DNA of 64,000 nucleotides from Chlamydiales bacterium (GTDB taxonomy: Bacteria; Chlamydiota; Chlamydiia; Chlamydiales; JAAKFR01). The translations under genes and the position numbers were made by a program. The stretch is from NCBI GenBank assembly GCA_022601445.1, contig JAJACP010000008.1, forward strand, positions 19,146 to 83,145. Direction: 5' to 3'. The notes beneath the pieces were generated by a model. That model saw only the letters and a list, made by a program, of their open reading frames with translations, was not told the DNA's origin and searched no databases. Below are positions 27,690 to 36,040 of this stretch, in pieces; the first letter of the stretch is position 1; every line of letters starts with the position of its first letter.

Positions 27690-28822
27690 TAGAACATAAA
27701 CCTTCTGCTATAAATGCTTTGTAAAATTCCAAGGGCAGCCATTGTGACAAAGATCGACGAACCTCCATAAGAGACTAAGATCAGAGGAACTCCTGTCACA
27801 GGGAGCAGGCCGCACATCATGCCAATATTCACGAGAATATGCATGGCAATGTAGACGGTCACTCCAGCGGAGAGCATTTTTCCAAAGTGATCTTTAGCCA
27901 CAACTGTCACTTGAAATCCAAAATAGACAAGAGAGTAAAACAAAATCAGGATAAGGAGCAAACCCAATAGGCCAAACTCCTCTCCAAAAGCGGGGAACAC
28001 AGAGTCGGTGTAGCCATATGGAAGCCATCCTCTTCCGGTAAACTCACTGGCCCGCCAGCCACTACCAGAGAGGCCCCCGACTCCAATTGCTGTCAGTGCA
28101 GCCCACTGGTGATGGTTGTTTGGATTGAGCCGTTCATACTGGTACCCTTTTAATACTTTGGTTGCATAAGGGCGCATCTGCTCGTGTGAGACCACTCCGG
28201 TAAAAATCAGCAATACCACAAATAAAAAACCTAGTCCTGCCACCGTCATGATCCGGACAAAACCTGGATGCATATTTCCGAGATAAAACATCACAAGCGT
28301 AATGGGACAGAGCACAAGCGCTGTTCCCAAATCAGGTTGCTTCAAAATCAAAAGAAAGGGGATTCCGACAATCAGTGAGCCTAAAAGAGAGGTTCCCAGG
28401 GTTGAGGCTGTCGAGCGATTTCTCTCTAAAAACCAGCTCAAGCTAATCACCACGATTAATTTGGCATATTCTGAGGGTTGGATGCTCACTCCGATGATGG
28501 GGATACGGTACCAGCGGTGAACATTTTGGATCGCCGGAACAAAAAAGAGGCCGAGCAGACCGAGAAACATCAATACATAAAGAATCCAGGCCCACTCACG
28601 TAGCTTATTGTAATCCATGCCGGCAAAGAGGATAAAGACGGCCCATCCTAAGCAAAAGCGTTGTATTTGGCTCAACACCTTCGGTGTGAATAGGCCACTT
28701 TGCTGCCCTTGGTAGCAGGCGGGATCGGTGGCAGAGATCACTAAGATGCTGATTGCCATTAGGGAGAAGATGACCGGGACGATCCGCCAGTCGATACGAA
28801 AAATGAGTCGATGGTTCCACAT
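27689..28822 (-). CDS. rodA: SEDS-family glycosyltransferase RodA
   Basis: Peptidoglycan polymerase of the elongation machinery, inner membrane. 377 aa with about ten membrane segments. SEDS signatures: IPIIGVSIQPSEYAKLIVVI, the catalytic-loop region ILKQPDLGTALVL, GSGWRASEFTGRGWLPYGYT, DSVFPAFGEEFGLLG and LVSYGGSSIFVTM. Chlamydiae make peptidoglycan at the division site, where RodA works with PBP2 and MreB, which is also in this window. The downstream 146-aa gene is coupled. Position next to birA matches chlamydial gene order. Confidence 0.95.
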   Translation of the reverse strand: MWNHRLIFRIDWRIVPVIFSLMAISILVISATDPACYQGQQSGLFTPKVLSQIQRFCLGWAVFILFAGMDYNKLREWAWILYVLMFLGLLGLFFVPAIQNVHRWYRIPIIGVSIQPSEYAKLIVVISLSWFLERNRSTASTLGTSLLGSLIVGIPFLLILKQPDLGTALVLCPITLVMFYLGNMHPGFVRIMTVAGLGFLFVVLLIFTGVVSHEQMRPYATKVLKGYQYERLNPNNHHQWAALTAIGVGGLSGSGWRASEFTGRGWLPYGYTDSVFPAFGEEFGLLGLLLILILFYSLVYFGFQVTVVAKDHFGKMLSAGVTVYIAMHILVNIGMMCGLLPVTGVPLILVSYGGSSIFVTMAALGILQSIYSRRFMF

Positions 28823-28909
28823 AGAGTTTTGAATGACTAGCTCTTATCTACCCTTTTGAGAGTTCTTACTTCCCACAGAGGGTGTTTATAATTCTTATAG
28901 TGGAGTATA

Positions 28910-29533
28910 ATGGGCGCCATGGAAATGATCCACCACCATTTTGATACACTTGTCTCAACTAACGACTGGGGTAAAGAACACCTAGCTTCTCAACCGCGCG
29001 ATCGATTCATGTTGGTTACAGCAGATGAGCAGACCCGAGGGCGTGGTCAATATGGGCGCAAATGGATCTCTCCTAAGGGGCAAAATCTTTATGCGAGTTT
29101 TTGTTTTTTCATAGATGAACACCAACAAGATCCTCTCTCATTGACTCATGTTTTAGCCATCTCTTTGGCCCATGTTTTAGAAAAGCGTGGTGTGATATGC
29201 CAGATCAAGTGGCCCAATGATCTCCTTGTCGATCGGAAGAAAATTGCTGGGATTTTGTGTGAAACGGAGCATCTGCCGCCCCACTTTGGCGTTGTGATTG
29301 GATTGGGCATGAATATTAATATGTCTCAAGAGGAGCTGGCCCATATTCCTCAACCGGCGACCTCAATCAGACAAGAGACGGGCGAAAAGTGCGTGATCGG
29401 CGAGGTTCTGCAAGAGATTCAGGCTGTTTTTGCTAAGGATCTAGCCCACTTTTTAAAAAAAGGCTTCACTCCTTTTCTTCCCGTTTTCCGCCAGCTGATT
29501 CTTCCCGGTTTGCGCAATCAACACATCCTATAG
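28910..29533 (+). CDS. birA: Biotin-[acetyl-CoA-carboxylase] ligase
   Basis: Attaches biotin to acetyl-CoA carboxylase carrier protein. 207 aa and catalytic domain only: STNDWGKEHL, the biotinyl-AMP loop TRGRGQYGRKWISPKGQNLY, KWPNDLLVDRKKIAGILCE and VVIGLGMNIN. The N-terminal DNA-binding repressor domain and the C-terminal SH3-like domain of E. coli BirA are both absent or minimal, so it is not a repressor. GGAG lies 5 nt before ATG 28910. A TATAAT at 28887-28892 is a possible -10 without a well-spaced -35. Its stop abuts the stop of the convergent porin gene with no gap. Confidence 0.93.
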   Translation: MGAMEMIHHHFDTLVSTNDWGKEHLASQPRDRFMLVTADEQTRGRGQYGRKWISPKGQNLYASFCFFIDEHQQDPLSLTHVLAISLAHVLEKRGVICQIKWPNDLLVDRKKIAGILCETEHLPPHFGVVIGLGMNINMSQEELAHIPQPATSIRQETGEKCVIGEVLQEIQAVFAKDLAHFLKKGFTPFLPVFRQLILPGLRNQHIL

Positions 29534-30616
29534 CTAGAAAGAGAGCGTGCCCCGAAAGGTGATTCCTGAGGTGCGCAAGTCGTTTGCTACATTCACCAAA
29601 TTACCCTCTTCACCAATTGAGGTAAACGAATAAAGGGTGTTGAAGTTAAACCAAATATTGGTTTCCCAGCCTAGCTTCAAACGCAAGTAGATGTTTCTGA
29701 AAAAAGAGCCCTCCCACTGCACTCCAAGCGTCGAATTAAATGTTGACTGAAGTCGTTCGGGTCGGTAGCGGAAGTTTGAGTCTTCATCTGTATCGTTATC
29801 TGCTGTTTGTTGATGGATATCACAGCTTCCATACAAGCCCGCAACCCCCAAGTCTCCACAAACGGCAAAGCAAGGAAGCAGGTACCAGGCAGCATTCAAG
29901 CCCACTTGAGGTCCTAACCCACAGTATTGAATTGAGTTCCGGAAACGCCCCGATTCTGTACCTGTATACACAATCTCAAATGTTTCTCGAATGCTGTCAT
30001 TGCGCAACCCAATACTGGGGGTAATCGCCACATGCGTACGCGTAAAAATCGGAATATCTAGAGAGAGACGTATGCTATCTAATTTGAAGGTCATATCCGC
30101 CACAGCTGAGGTGATGACATCGATATCACCCGGATGTCCTCGTGTAGCGCGTAAAACCAAACCACTTGGTTGCACGGCATCCATGTCCTCATTCCTAAGG
30201 CTTAACCAGTCAAGATTGAGCCTCCAAGAGTTACAAGGAAAAAAGATACCTGCACCAATTCGAAAGCCAGAATCCCAATCGCCCTCAAGCGCAAACAGCC
30301 TTCCCTCACCAGGAACATTATTCTGAACTCCAGAAACCGCATAGTGAAGGCCCTCTTGGTGAATTTTCCACCAGAGATATTCAGCATAAAAATTGATCAC
30401 TCCCCAATAACAGCACTTCTCCATAGGAAGATAGGTGGTGTTGTAGTTCTCTTCATAACGCCCCGAAAGCTCCTCACAAGCGCAAGCTAACTGCTCACAC
30501 GCATTGGTGAGTGAGCAGTAAGGATCACAAGAGATCTCATTGCCACTTCCAAATAGATTGGGCTGAATCAAACAACAGCTCACCAAGAAACCGTAGACCA
30601 GTTTTTTATACCCCAT
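29534..30616 (-). CDS. Lpg1974/MOMP-like pore-forming outer-membrane protein, 360 aa
   Basis: Signal peptide MGYKKLVYGFLVSCCLIQPN; then a Cys-rich segment with Cys in CDPYCSLTNACEQLACACEE and EKCCYWG; then a beta-barrel with alternating hydrophobic strands (FYAEYLWWKIHQEGLHYAV, DWDSGFRIGAGIFFP, WRLNLDWLSLRNED) and a terminal Phe (ITFRGTLSF). The AEYLWWK ... EGDWDSGFRIG pattern is that of the Lpg1974-family porins that take the place of classical MOMP in several environmental chlamydiae. The N-terminal Cys could join the disulfide-linked outer-membrane complex; this is inference. GGAG precedes the ATG by about 10 nt. Confidence 0.85.
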   Translation of the reverse strand: MGYKKLVYGFLVSCCLIQPNLFGSGNEISCDPYCSLTNACEQLACACEELSGRYEENYNTTYLPMEKCCYWGVINFYAEYLWWKIHQEGLHYAVSGVQNNVPGEGRLFALEGDWDSGFRIGAGIFFPCNSWRLNLDWLSLRNEDMDAVQPSGLVLRATRGHPGDIDVITSAVADMTFKLDSIRLSLDIPIFTRTHVAITPSIGLRNDSIRETFEIVYTGTESGRFRNSIQYCGLGPQVGLNAAWYLLPCFAVCGDLGVAGLYGSCDIHQQTADNDTDEDSNFRYRPERLQSTFNSTLGVQWEGSFFRNIYLRLKLGWETNIWFNFNTLYSFTSIGEEGNLVNVANDLRTSGITFRGTLSF

Positions 30617-30679
30617 GACTTTTCAACTCCAAAAACATCGGTTTAAAAATTAGCGTATAAAAAAAGGAGAAATAAAAGA

Positions 30680-31456
30680 CTAGAACTTTAAAGCGTCCAT
30701 ATTGGGAACCACTGTCAGTTCCGGATGCACCTTGATCTGCAGAATTTGTTGAATAGAAGAAAGCGTAGTTCCAATCGCTGAAAAACAAGAGGTACAGGCC
30801 CCTTGATACGCAATCACCAGCTCCTTGCCATCGGTCAATGACTCAACCAAAATGCCTCCCGCATCGAGTTCGACGTAGGGACGGATCTCTTCATCCAAAA
30901 TCGTTTCAATGACCACCAGCTGCTGCGCGTTTGAAAGCTCCATCCAATCAGGATACCCTTCAGAACGATTTTCGTGCGGAATTGGAGTCACATACTGATC
31001 AGGAAGGGAAATATCTGCACACTTTTCTGCAGCCGCATCGATCGCATCAATTACAAAATTGAGATAGCCTAAAGTCTCATCTGGAAACGCTGGCTCACTT
31101 GGTTTGTCTCGCAATTGCTTATCCAATAACTCTGCTCCAATGCGCTTGGCCTGGTCGTAGTTTTTTCCAATTAAAAGCTCACACGCCGTTTCAGCAGCCG
31201 CAAGAAGAGCTGCTGCTCCAAAAGCCTGAAACTTGGCATCGGCAATAACGCCATCGGTCGGATCGACGAGCCAAAAAAGTGCGACGGCATTTCCCTCTGA
31301 GCATGTCCCCTCTTGACCACTCACACAGCGCATCCCGCGTGCTGCTGCGTCCTCTTCAGAAAAACGGCCCACGTTACGTGGCCTGTCGATTTTGGCAGCC
31401 ATTTTTTTGCTAAAACGCTCCCAAGGAGATGTGGCTAACAAATCTTCATAACTCAT
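30680..31456 (-). CDS. nifU: NifU-like protein, N-domain degenerate, C-domain CxxC present
   Basis: 258 aa with an IscU-like N-terminal domain (res. ~30-150) and a C-terminal Nfu domain (~185-258). The scaffold fold is recognisable (WLVDPTDGVIADAKFQAFGA, LIGKNYDQAKRIGAELL), but of the three cluster-ligating Cys only the first seems kept (EGTCSEGN). FGCGSA has become FGAAAL, and the third region has Phe where Cys is expected. The Nfu-type GACTSCFSAIGTTL with CxxC is intact. The start ATG directly follows the nifS stop. It could act as an Nfu-type carrier rather than an assembly scaffold. Order nifU-nifS-gpmA matches Chlamydia. Confidence 0.82.
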   Translation of the reverse strand: MSYEDLLATSPWERFSKKMAAKIDRPRNVGRFSEEDAAARGMRCVSGQEGTCSEGNAVALFWLVDPTDGVIADAKFQAFGAAALLAAAETACELLIGKNYDQAKRIGAELLDKQLRDKPSEPAFPDETLGYLNFVIDAIDAAAEKCADISLPDQYVTPIPHENRSEGYPDWMELSNAQQLVVIETILDEEIRPYVELDAGGILVESLTDGKELVIAYQGACTSCFSAIGTTLSSIQQILQIKVHPELTVVPNMDALKF

Positions 31457-32446
31457 TTACAGGCTCCACGTTGTTTGCACTTGTTCCACAATTTCTAAAA
31501 CTCGCTTTGCGCCTTGATTAACCTCTTCTTCAGTTGTTTCATGAGAAAAAGAGAAACTCATTCCACAGTGCCTCTCAACCCCTTCTAAGCCACACGCTTC
31601 TAAAATGTGCTTCAAATGTTGAAAACTGCCACCCCCAAAAGAGGCATTGCGTATCCCACGCCGTTTAAGCAGATACAGCAGGCAGTCGCTAGCTACTCCA
31701 GGAAAAATCTGTGCCGAGATATGGGGGACACGCTCTTGGTCTGAACAGAAGCCTTTTCCTACTTTCTCTTCAAAACGATCGCGTAGACGGGCTCCTTCCA
31801 TACAGAGATGATCTCGAAAACGGAGCTGCTCTTTTGCCTGTTGCCCCAAGGCTAGCAACCCGGGAACATTGAGGCTACCCGCACGCATATGGGCTTGCTC
31901 ATCTCCCCCTACAATCAAGGGGCTGATTTCGACCCCTTCCCGAATAAAGAGCCCTCCAGTACCAGGTAGTCCATCGAATGTGAGCAGATCGGCTCCACTT
32001 GACTCAAGCGTATAATACCCCTTTCCTATCACATGCGTTGCCTCAACATGGAACAAAACGCCACGTTCACGGCAGACTTGCGCAATTTCTGCGACGGGTT
32101 GCACAACGCCTGTCAATCCGTTGGCCCAAGAGAGAGAAACCATAGCTGTGCGTGGAGTCAATGTTTCGGCAATCGCGTGGGCTGTCACGATTCCCTCCTC
32201 ATTGACAGGAGCCATCTCATGGATACAACCCAATTCAGAGAGACGGCTCATTGCCATAATGGCAGGTGCCTCATCAGTGGAAGCCGAGATAAAGTGATTC
32301 TTCCCTGTTTTCCTCGTCTGGTCGAGGTAGGCAGCAAACACAGCGTGATTCACTCCTTCGGCTCCGGACGAGGTGAGAATAAAGTGAGCGGCGTGTTTCG
32401 CCTCCACAAGTTGATAAAGAGCCTCATAGGCTTCTTCAATTTTCAT
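31457..32446 (-). CDS. nifS: NifS-like aminotransferase-fold protein lacking catalytic residues
   Basis: 329 aa, about 50 residues shorter at the N-terminus than cysteine desulfurases: the usual LDNNATT start is missing. The fold is clear (FILTSSGAEGVNHAVFAAYL, AMVSLSWANGLTGVVQPVAE, HMRAGSLNVPGLLALG). Compared with IscS, the PLP-stacking His (TEHKA) reads TDEAP, the PLP Asp/Gln (DAAQ) read EATH, the Schiff-base Lys region (SAHK) is replaced by DLLTFDGLPGTGG, and the SGSACTS Cys loop is FGGGSFQH. ATG 32446 lies 11 nt inside the gpmA 3' end. It probably cannot act as a desulfurase; it may be a structural partner of the NifU-like protein. A distant or misaligned active site is the alternative. 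Confidence 0.8.
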   Translation of the reverse strand: MKIEEAYEALYQLVEAKHAAHFILTSSGAEGVNHAVFAAYLDQTRKTGKNHFISASTDEAPAIMAMSRLSELGCIHEMAPVNEEGIVTAHAIAETLTPRTAMVSLSWANGLTGVVQPVAEIAQVCRERGVLFHVEATHVIGKGYYTLESSGADLLTFDGLPGTGGLFIREGVEISPLIVGGDEQAHMRAGSLNVPGLLALGQQAKEQLRFRDHLCMEGARLRDRFEEKVGKGFCSDQERVPHISAQIFPGVASDCLLYLLKRRGIRNASFGGGSFQHLKHILEACGLEGVERHCGMSFSFSHETTEEEVNQGAKRVLEIVEQVQTTWSL

Positions 32447-33131
32447 GAGTAGTCCGGCTTAATTTTCCTTGTTTGTATGTGTAGATGATCGGTTTGCCGG
32501 TAGGAATTTCAAGGTTGAGCACCTCGTCATCGGTGAGTTGATCGAGGTCCATCACAATTGACCTCAAAGAGTTTCCATGTGCTGAAATGAGCACGTTTTG
32601 ACCTGCTGCTAGCCGTGGAACAATTTCTGATTCAAAGTAGGGAATCGTACGTGCAGCTGTCATCTCCAGGCTCTCACCTTCAGGAGGGGGCGTTGAAAAG
32701 CTGCGGCGCCAGATTTTGACTTGCTCATCGCCAAATTTTTCACGCGTTTCTTGTTTGTTCCGCCCTTGTAGCTCGCCATACATCCGCTCATTGAGCTCCC
32801 AAGCGCACGTGACCGGAATCAGCTCCTCTTCGGTTTTCGGCTCATAACATTTTCCCCATTCAGCCAATTTGCCCTCAGCATGCAACACAACAGGAATCTT
32901 CCCAGATATATGCCCCGCCATGGCAAGCATGGCCGTCATAGAGCCTCGGATCAGCGTAGAGGTATAAATGCGGTCAATGGGCATCTCCTTGATCTGCCGG
33001 CCCGCTTCTAAAGCCTCTTGAATGCCCTTTTCACTGAGCGGAATATCGACCCAGCCTGTAAAGATATTCTTTTTATTCCATTCGGACTGCCCATGTCTGA
33101 GCAAAATCAGTCGATTAAGTGTTTTATCCAT
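32436..33131 (-). CDS. gpmA: 2,3-bisphosphoglycerate-dependent phosphoglycerate mutase
   Basis: Glycolytic interconversion of 3- and 2-phosphoglycerate. Histidine-phosphatase fold: LILLRHGQSEWNKKNIFTGW with the phospho-His, LSEKGIQEALEAG, ELNERMYGELQGRNKQETRE, SFSTPPPEGESLEMTAAR and LISAHGNSLRSIVM with the second His. 231 aa. No Shine-Dalgarno; a promoter-like -35/-10 ends 9 nt before ATG 33131, suggesting a leaderless mRNA for the gpmA-nifS-nifU operon. Confidence 0.96.
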   Translation of the reverse strand: MDKTLNRLILLRHGQSEWNKKNIFTGWVDIPLSEKGIQEALEAGRQIKEMPIDRIYTSTLIRGSMTAMLAMAGHISGKIPVVLHAEGKLAEWGKCYEPKTEEELIPVTCAWELNERMYGELQGRNKQETREKFGDEQVKIWRRSFSTPPPEGESLEMTAARTIPYFESEIVPRLAAGQNVLISAHGNSLRSIVMDLDQLTDDEVLNLEIPTGKPIIYTYKQGKLSRTTHEN

Positions 33132-33140
33132 TGACCGGAG

Positions 33141-33169
33141 ATTATATACACTTTACAATTAAAACCCAA
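33141..33169 (-). promoter_or_regulatory. Predicted promoter of gpmA-nifS-nifU
   Basis: Minus strand: TTGGGT (33169-33164), 17-nt spacer, perfect TATAAT (33146-33141), then 9 nt to the gpmA ATG. Same arrangement as the ribBA promoter. The -35 is weak (three of six). Confidence 0.5.
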
Positions 33170-33336
33170 AATTATGAACCTATCCATAAACTATTTTTAC
33201 CGCTTTCCCCCATCTTTTTGGCATCTTTTACAAGCCAAATTTCGGCCATCTGATCCAAGATTGTCCTCAATTTGGCTTCCAAAATCTGCTCAAAAATCTG
33301 GAAAAAATCGATTAAAAATACTTTACGGATAGATTC

Positions 33337-34029
33337 ATGAAAAAACGACTAAGTAAAGCTTTAGCGGCTGCTGGTATTGCCTCCAGACGCGCCTCCGAAG
33401 AACTGATTTTCCAAAGACGGGTCTCTGTCAATGGCGAAACGGTCACGCTTCCCCAAACCCTCGTTGATTGGGAGCGCGACAAGATCGTTGTAGACGGAGA
33501 AAAAGTACAAGGAGAGGAGAAAAAGTACCACTTTCTCTTCAATAAGCCTGTAGGCTATCTCTGCACAAATGCCCCTGGAACTAAATCTGTTGTGCTCCGC
33601 TTTTTTGCCCATATCCCCGGACGTCTTTATACTGTCGGCAGACTCGATAAAGAGACCTCTGGACTGATTCTGATCACAAATGATGGTGCCTTTGCCAACC
33701 GGGTCATTCATCCCTCCTACAATATTAGTAAAGAATATTTGGCAAAGACCAGCCAAGAAATCACTCCTGCTCACCTGGAAGCGCTCTCGAAAGGAGCTTG
33801 GGTTGAAGGGGTGCACGTTAAGCCCCTGATGGTGAAAAAAGTGCGGCGCGGAACAGTGAAAATAACGGTTGCTGAGGGGAAAAAGCACGAGGTACGTCTG
33901 CTCCTGGCTAGCGCTAAGCTTGCCGTTCGAGAGCTCAAGCGGATTCGGGTGGGGCCCTTCACTCTAGGTACGCTCCCTGAAGGAGCCTATCGCGAACTGA
34001 CAGAAAGCGAGCACTCTTTTTTTCAATAA
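33337..34029 (+). CDS. 16S/23S rRNA pseudouridine synthase (RluB/RsuA family)
   Basis: Isomerises a specific uridine in rRNA. N-terminal S4 RNA-binding domain (res. 1-60: KRLSKALAAAGIASRRASEE), then the pseudouridine synthase core with the catalytic Asp in GRLDKETSGLILITNDG and KEYLAKT, then AEGKKHEVRLLL and LKRIRVGPFTLG. 230 aa, within the RsuA/RluB/RluE range; which rRNA site it modifies cannot be told. It corresponds by position to chlamydial yjbC. Divergent from gpmA with a 205-bp AT-rich gap in which I see no other gene. Confidence 0.93.
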   Translation: MKKRLSKALAAAGIASRRASEELIFQRRVSVNGETVTLPQTLVDWERDKIVVDGEKVQGEEKKYHFLFNKPVGYLCTNAPGTKSVVLRFFAHIPGRLYTVGRLDKETSGLILITNDGAFANRVIHPSYNISKEYLAKTSQEITPAHLEALSKGAWVEGVHVKPLMVKKVRRGTVKITVAEGKKHEVRLLLASAKLAVRELKRIRVGPFTLGTLPEGAYRELTESEHSFFQ

Positions 34030-34084
34030 GGCAACAAAACCACTAATACAGTAAAATAATTACCTAAAATTATTAGAAATTATT

Positions 34085-35536
34085 ATGTTTGTTAGTTTAT
34101 GCAATACCTCCACCCATTCAGTACAGCCCACATGTCTTAAATGTGCTGATACGCTCTTAATTGCTTTAGGCGTGATGACGATTTTAGGAGGAACCCTTGC
34201 CATTCTTGCTGCATCAGGGGTGAATCTGGGCGCATTCAATGCGCTGGGCTCATTGACACATGCTGGAGGAGGGATTCTCGCGGTAGGTGGACTTTTGGTG
34301 CTCTCGCTCGGCCTATACAACCTCTGTAAAGAGCCGACTCAGCTGCACGCGCCCTCGGAGACACCTGACGCTGATGCAGTCACTCCCGCTCCTGCTGATG
34401 CGCCTCCCCTTCCACCAGTAGCTACTCAAACGCAGGCTACTGCTCTTATCCCTCCATTTGCTTCTTTTGAAGCGCTCAAGCAAGAACGTGCTCAGCGCTT
34501 TGCTGTAGCCTCTCCAAGAGTAGCTTCTTCTTTTTCTACCTTAGAAATTCAACCCCTTGAGCTTAAGGGACCAGCCTATGCCCACTCACGCGCCTGCCAT
34601 TTTGCACAGCAAAAACTCAAAGAACAGCTTGATACGCTCATTCAAGCCGCCACACACCCAGATCATCTACGTCAAGTAGAAACTTTTCTTGGCCTACAAC
34701 TTTCAAGCTATAATGGACAGATAGCAAGCTATAACAAACAGGCAGATGAACGCAATCAGCTTCAACCGATCACAATTCAAATAAATCTAGCTGGAACAAT
34801 TAATGCTTGGAGTGCTCTGGAAGAACTGGCCTGTCAGCCTGTTTTAACAGAAGAAATCGTCACTAGATTAGCTTCTGTCTCTCTACCTGAAATAGTGCAA
34901 ACACAGCTCCAAGGTGTTGTGAGGCGTATCCTTACAAGGCCCGCTCTTTGTTCTGTTCCCATAATACGTGATTTAGAAGCAAAGCTAAAAACGACTTTTG
35001 CTCCTCCTCCCCTCTTTGCCGATCAACTTCAAAACGAGATCCACGCTCTTTTTGCTAATACTAGCGAGGCTAATCTACAAGGTGAACACTTTGCACAAGT
35101 TAGAGGATATGTTCTTGAGGAGCTCAGAAGATATGGAATTGAACCGACAGCGTTTCCACTTATTCAGGATCTCAATAAGCTAGAGACCACATGGAATTCC
35201 CTGCTCTTATTGGATGTATTAGGAATCCACGAAAAAACAGAACTACTTGTAAGCATTGCGCACAGCCTTCCCGATCAATCCTTTTGGGTTTGCTATCCCC
35301 TCGCTGCGAATCTTTTCAGCTCTCGTTTGGCACAACTTTTTACTTCCGGTGATTACGCAACTAACCGCGTATATACTGTAATAGCACCCGATGATCAGGC
35401 TCAAGGAGTTTCCTTACAAGGAGCTCTTGAGCTGGCACAGCAGAAGTTGGGCTTCCAAGCCCCTCCTGATAATGATCTTGATATGCATACCGGAGACGAT
35501 CGAGCAGTGGCTCTTGCTCTAGTCGGCCTTGCCTAA
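34085..35536 (+). CDS. Candidate Inc-like membrane protein, 483 aa
   Basis: No family recognised. An N-terminal bilobed hydrophobic domain spans about residues 20-78: CADTLLIALGVMTILGGTLA and ILAVGGLLVLSLGLYNLC, separated by a short Gly/Asn-rich turn. A Pro/Ala/Thr-rich linker (res. ~83-130) and a long soluble helical C-terminus follow. This is the layout of chlamydial Inc proteins. No signal peptide and no clear ribosome site (GAAATTATT before ATG). The C-terminus contains no enzyme motif I can see. It sits directly upstream of the bufferin-like operon on the same strand but 58 bp apart, with a fresh ribosome site for the next gene. Confidence 0.65.
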   Translation: MFVSLCNTSTHSVQPTCLKCADTLLIALGVMTILGGTLAILAASGVNLGAFNALGSLTHAGGGILAVGGLLVLSLGLYNLCKEPTQLHAPSETPDADAVTPAPADAPPLPPVATQTQATALIPPFASFEALKQERAQRFAVASPRVASSFSTLEIQPLELKGPAYAHSRACHFAQQKLKEQLDTLIQAATHPDHLRQVETFLGLQLSSYNGQIASYNKQADERNQLQPITIQINLAGTINAWSALEELACQPVLTEEIVTRLASVSLPEIVQTQLQGVVRRILTRPALCSVPIIRDLEAKLKTTFAPPPLFADQLQNEIHALFANTSEANLQGEHFAQVRGYVLEELRRYGIEPTAFPLIQDLNKLETTWNSLLLLDVLGIHEKTELLVSIAHSLPDQSFWVCYPLAANLFSSRLAQLFTSGDYATNRVYTVIAPDDQAQGVSLQGALELAQQKLGFQAPPDNDLDMHTGDDRAVALALVGLA

Positions 35537-35594
35537 TATCAATAAATTTTTTAGTATCCGGATTTAAGTAAAACAACAGACAAGGAGTCTGGAT

Positions 35595-36011
35595 ATGAAA
35601 AAACAAAATCTTGCCACCTTGGCAGTGATTGGAGTGGGAGCGGGCCTTCTTTTAGGTGGCTGTCAAAAGCACGAGAAACAAACACCCGCAAAAAACGGTG
35701 GTAACGGAAAAGCACCTGCAGAAGAGGCAGGCGCCGACATGCAAGCCTTCTCTTCCTCTCTTTCCCCTGAAGGAAAAAAGAAATTTGAAGCGCTCGACGC
35801 GCAACATAAGATGATGGCTGTCGAAATGGCCAACCAAGAGTGTAATGGAAAAAACAAGTGCGCAGGACTTGGTGGCTGCGGCACACCTGACAACTCATGT
35901 GCCGGAAAAAACAGCTGTAAGGGACACGGTGGCCCTCCTGTCAAGGATCCAAATGAGGCTGTTGAAGTGCAGTATAAAAATCAAACGAACGGCAACGGAA
36001 AATCTGAATAA
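35595..36011 (+). CDS. Cys-rich lipoprotein, candidate BufA-type RiPP metallophore precursor
   Basis: 138 aa. AAGGAG lies 7 nt before the ATG. Residues 1-23 form a lipoprotein signal (AVIGVGAGLLLGGC; lipobox LGGC, Cys23). A Gly/Ala/Lys linker, a helical segment (SPEGKKKFEALDAQHKMMAV) and a Cys-rich core follow, with Cys83, 89, 95, 102 and 108. Two CxGKNxC motifs (83-89, CNGKNKC; 102-108, CAGKNSC) are each followed by a Gly-rich turn (AGLGG, KGHGG). Directly downstream are DUF692/MNIO and DUF2063 genes, the partners of bufferin precursors, in which MNIO enzymes convert Cys to thiooxazoles that bind copper. Product chemistry and metal are inferred. A plain metal-binding lipoprotein is the alternative. 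Confidence 0.8.
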   Translation: MKKQNLATLAVIGVGAGLLLGGCQKHEKQTPAKNGGNGKAPAEEAGADMQAFSSSLSPEGKKKFEALDAQHKMMAVEMANQECNGKNKCAGLGGCGTPDNSCAGKNSCKGHGGPPVKDPNEAVEVQYKNQTNGNGKSE

Positions 36012-36040
36012 GCAGTTGCAAAGCTCGGTTTGAATGTCTA

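Noticed and set aside
34085..36011. Inc candidate as part of the bufferin-like operon
   Set aside because: A 58-bp gap and a fresh, strong ribosome site separate them, and its topology points to an effector; co-transcription is possible but not supported.
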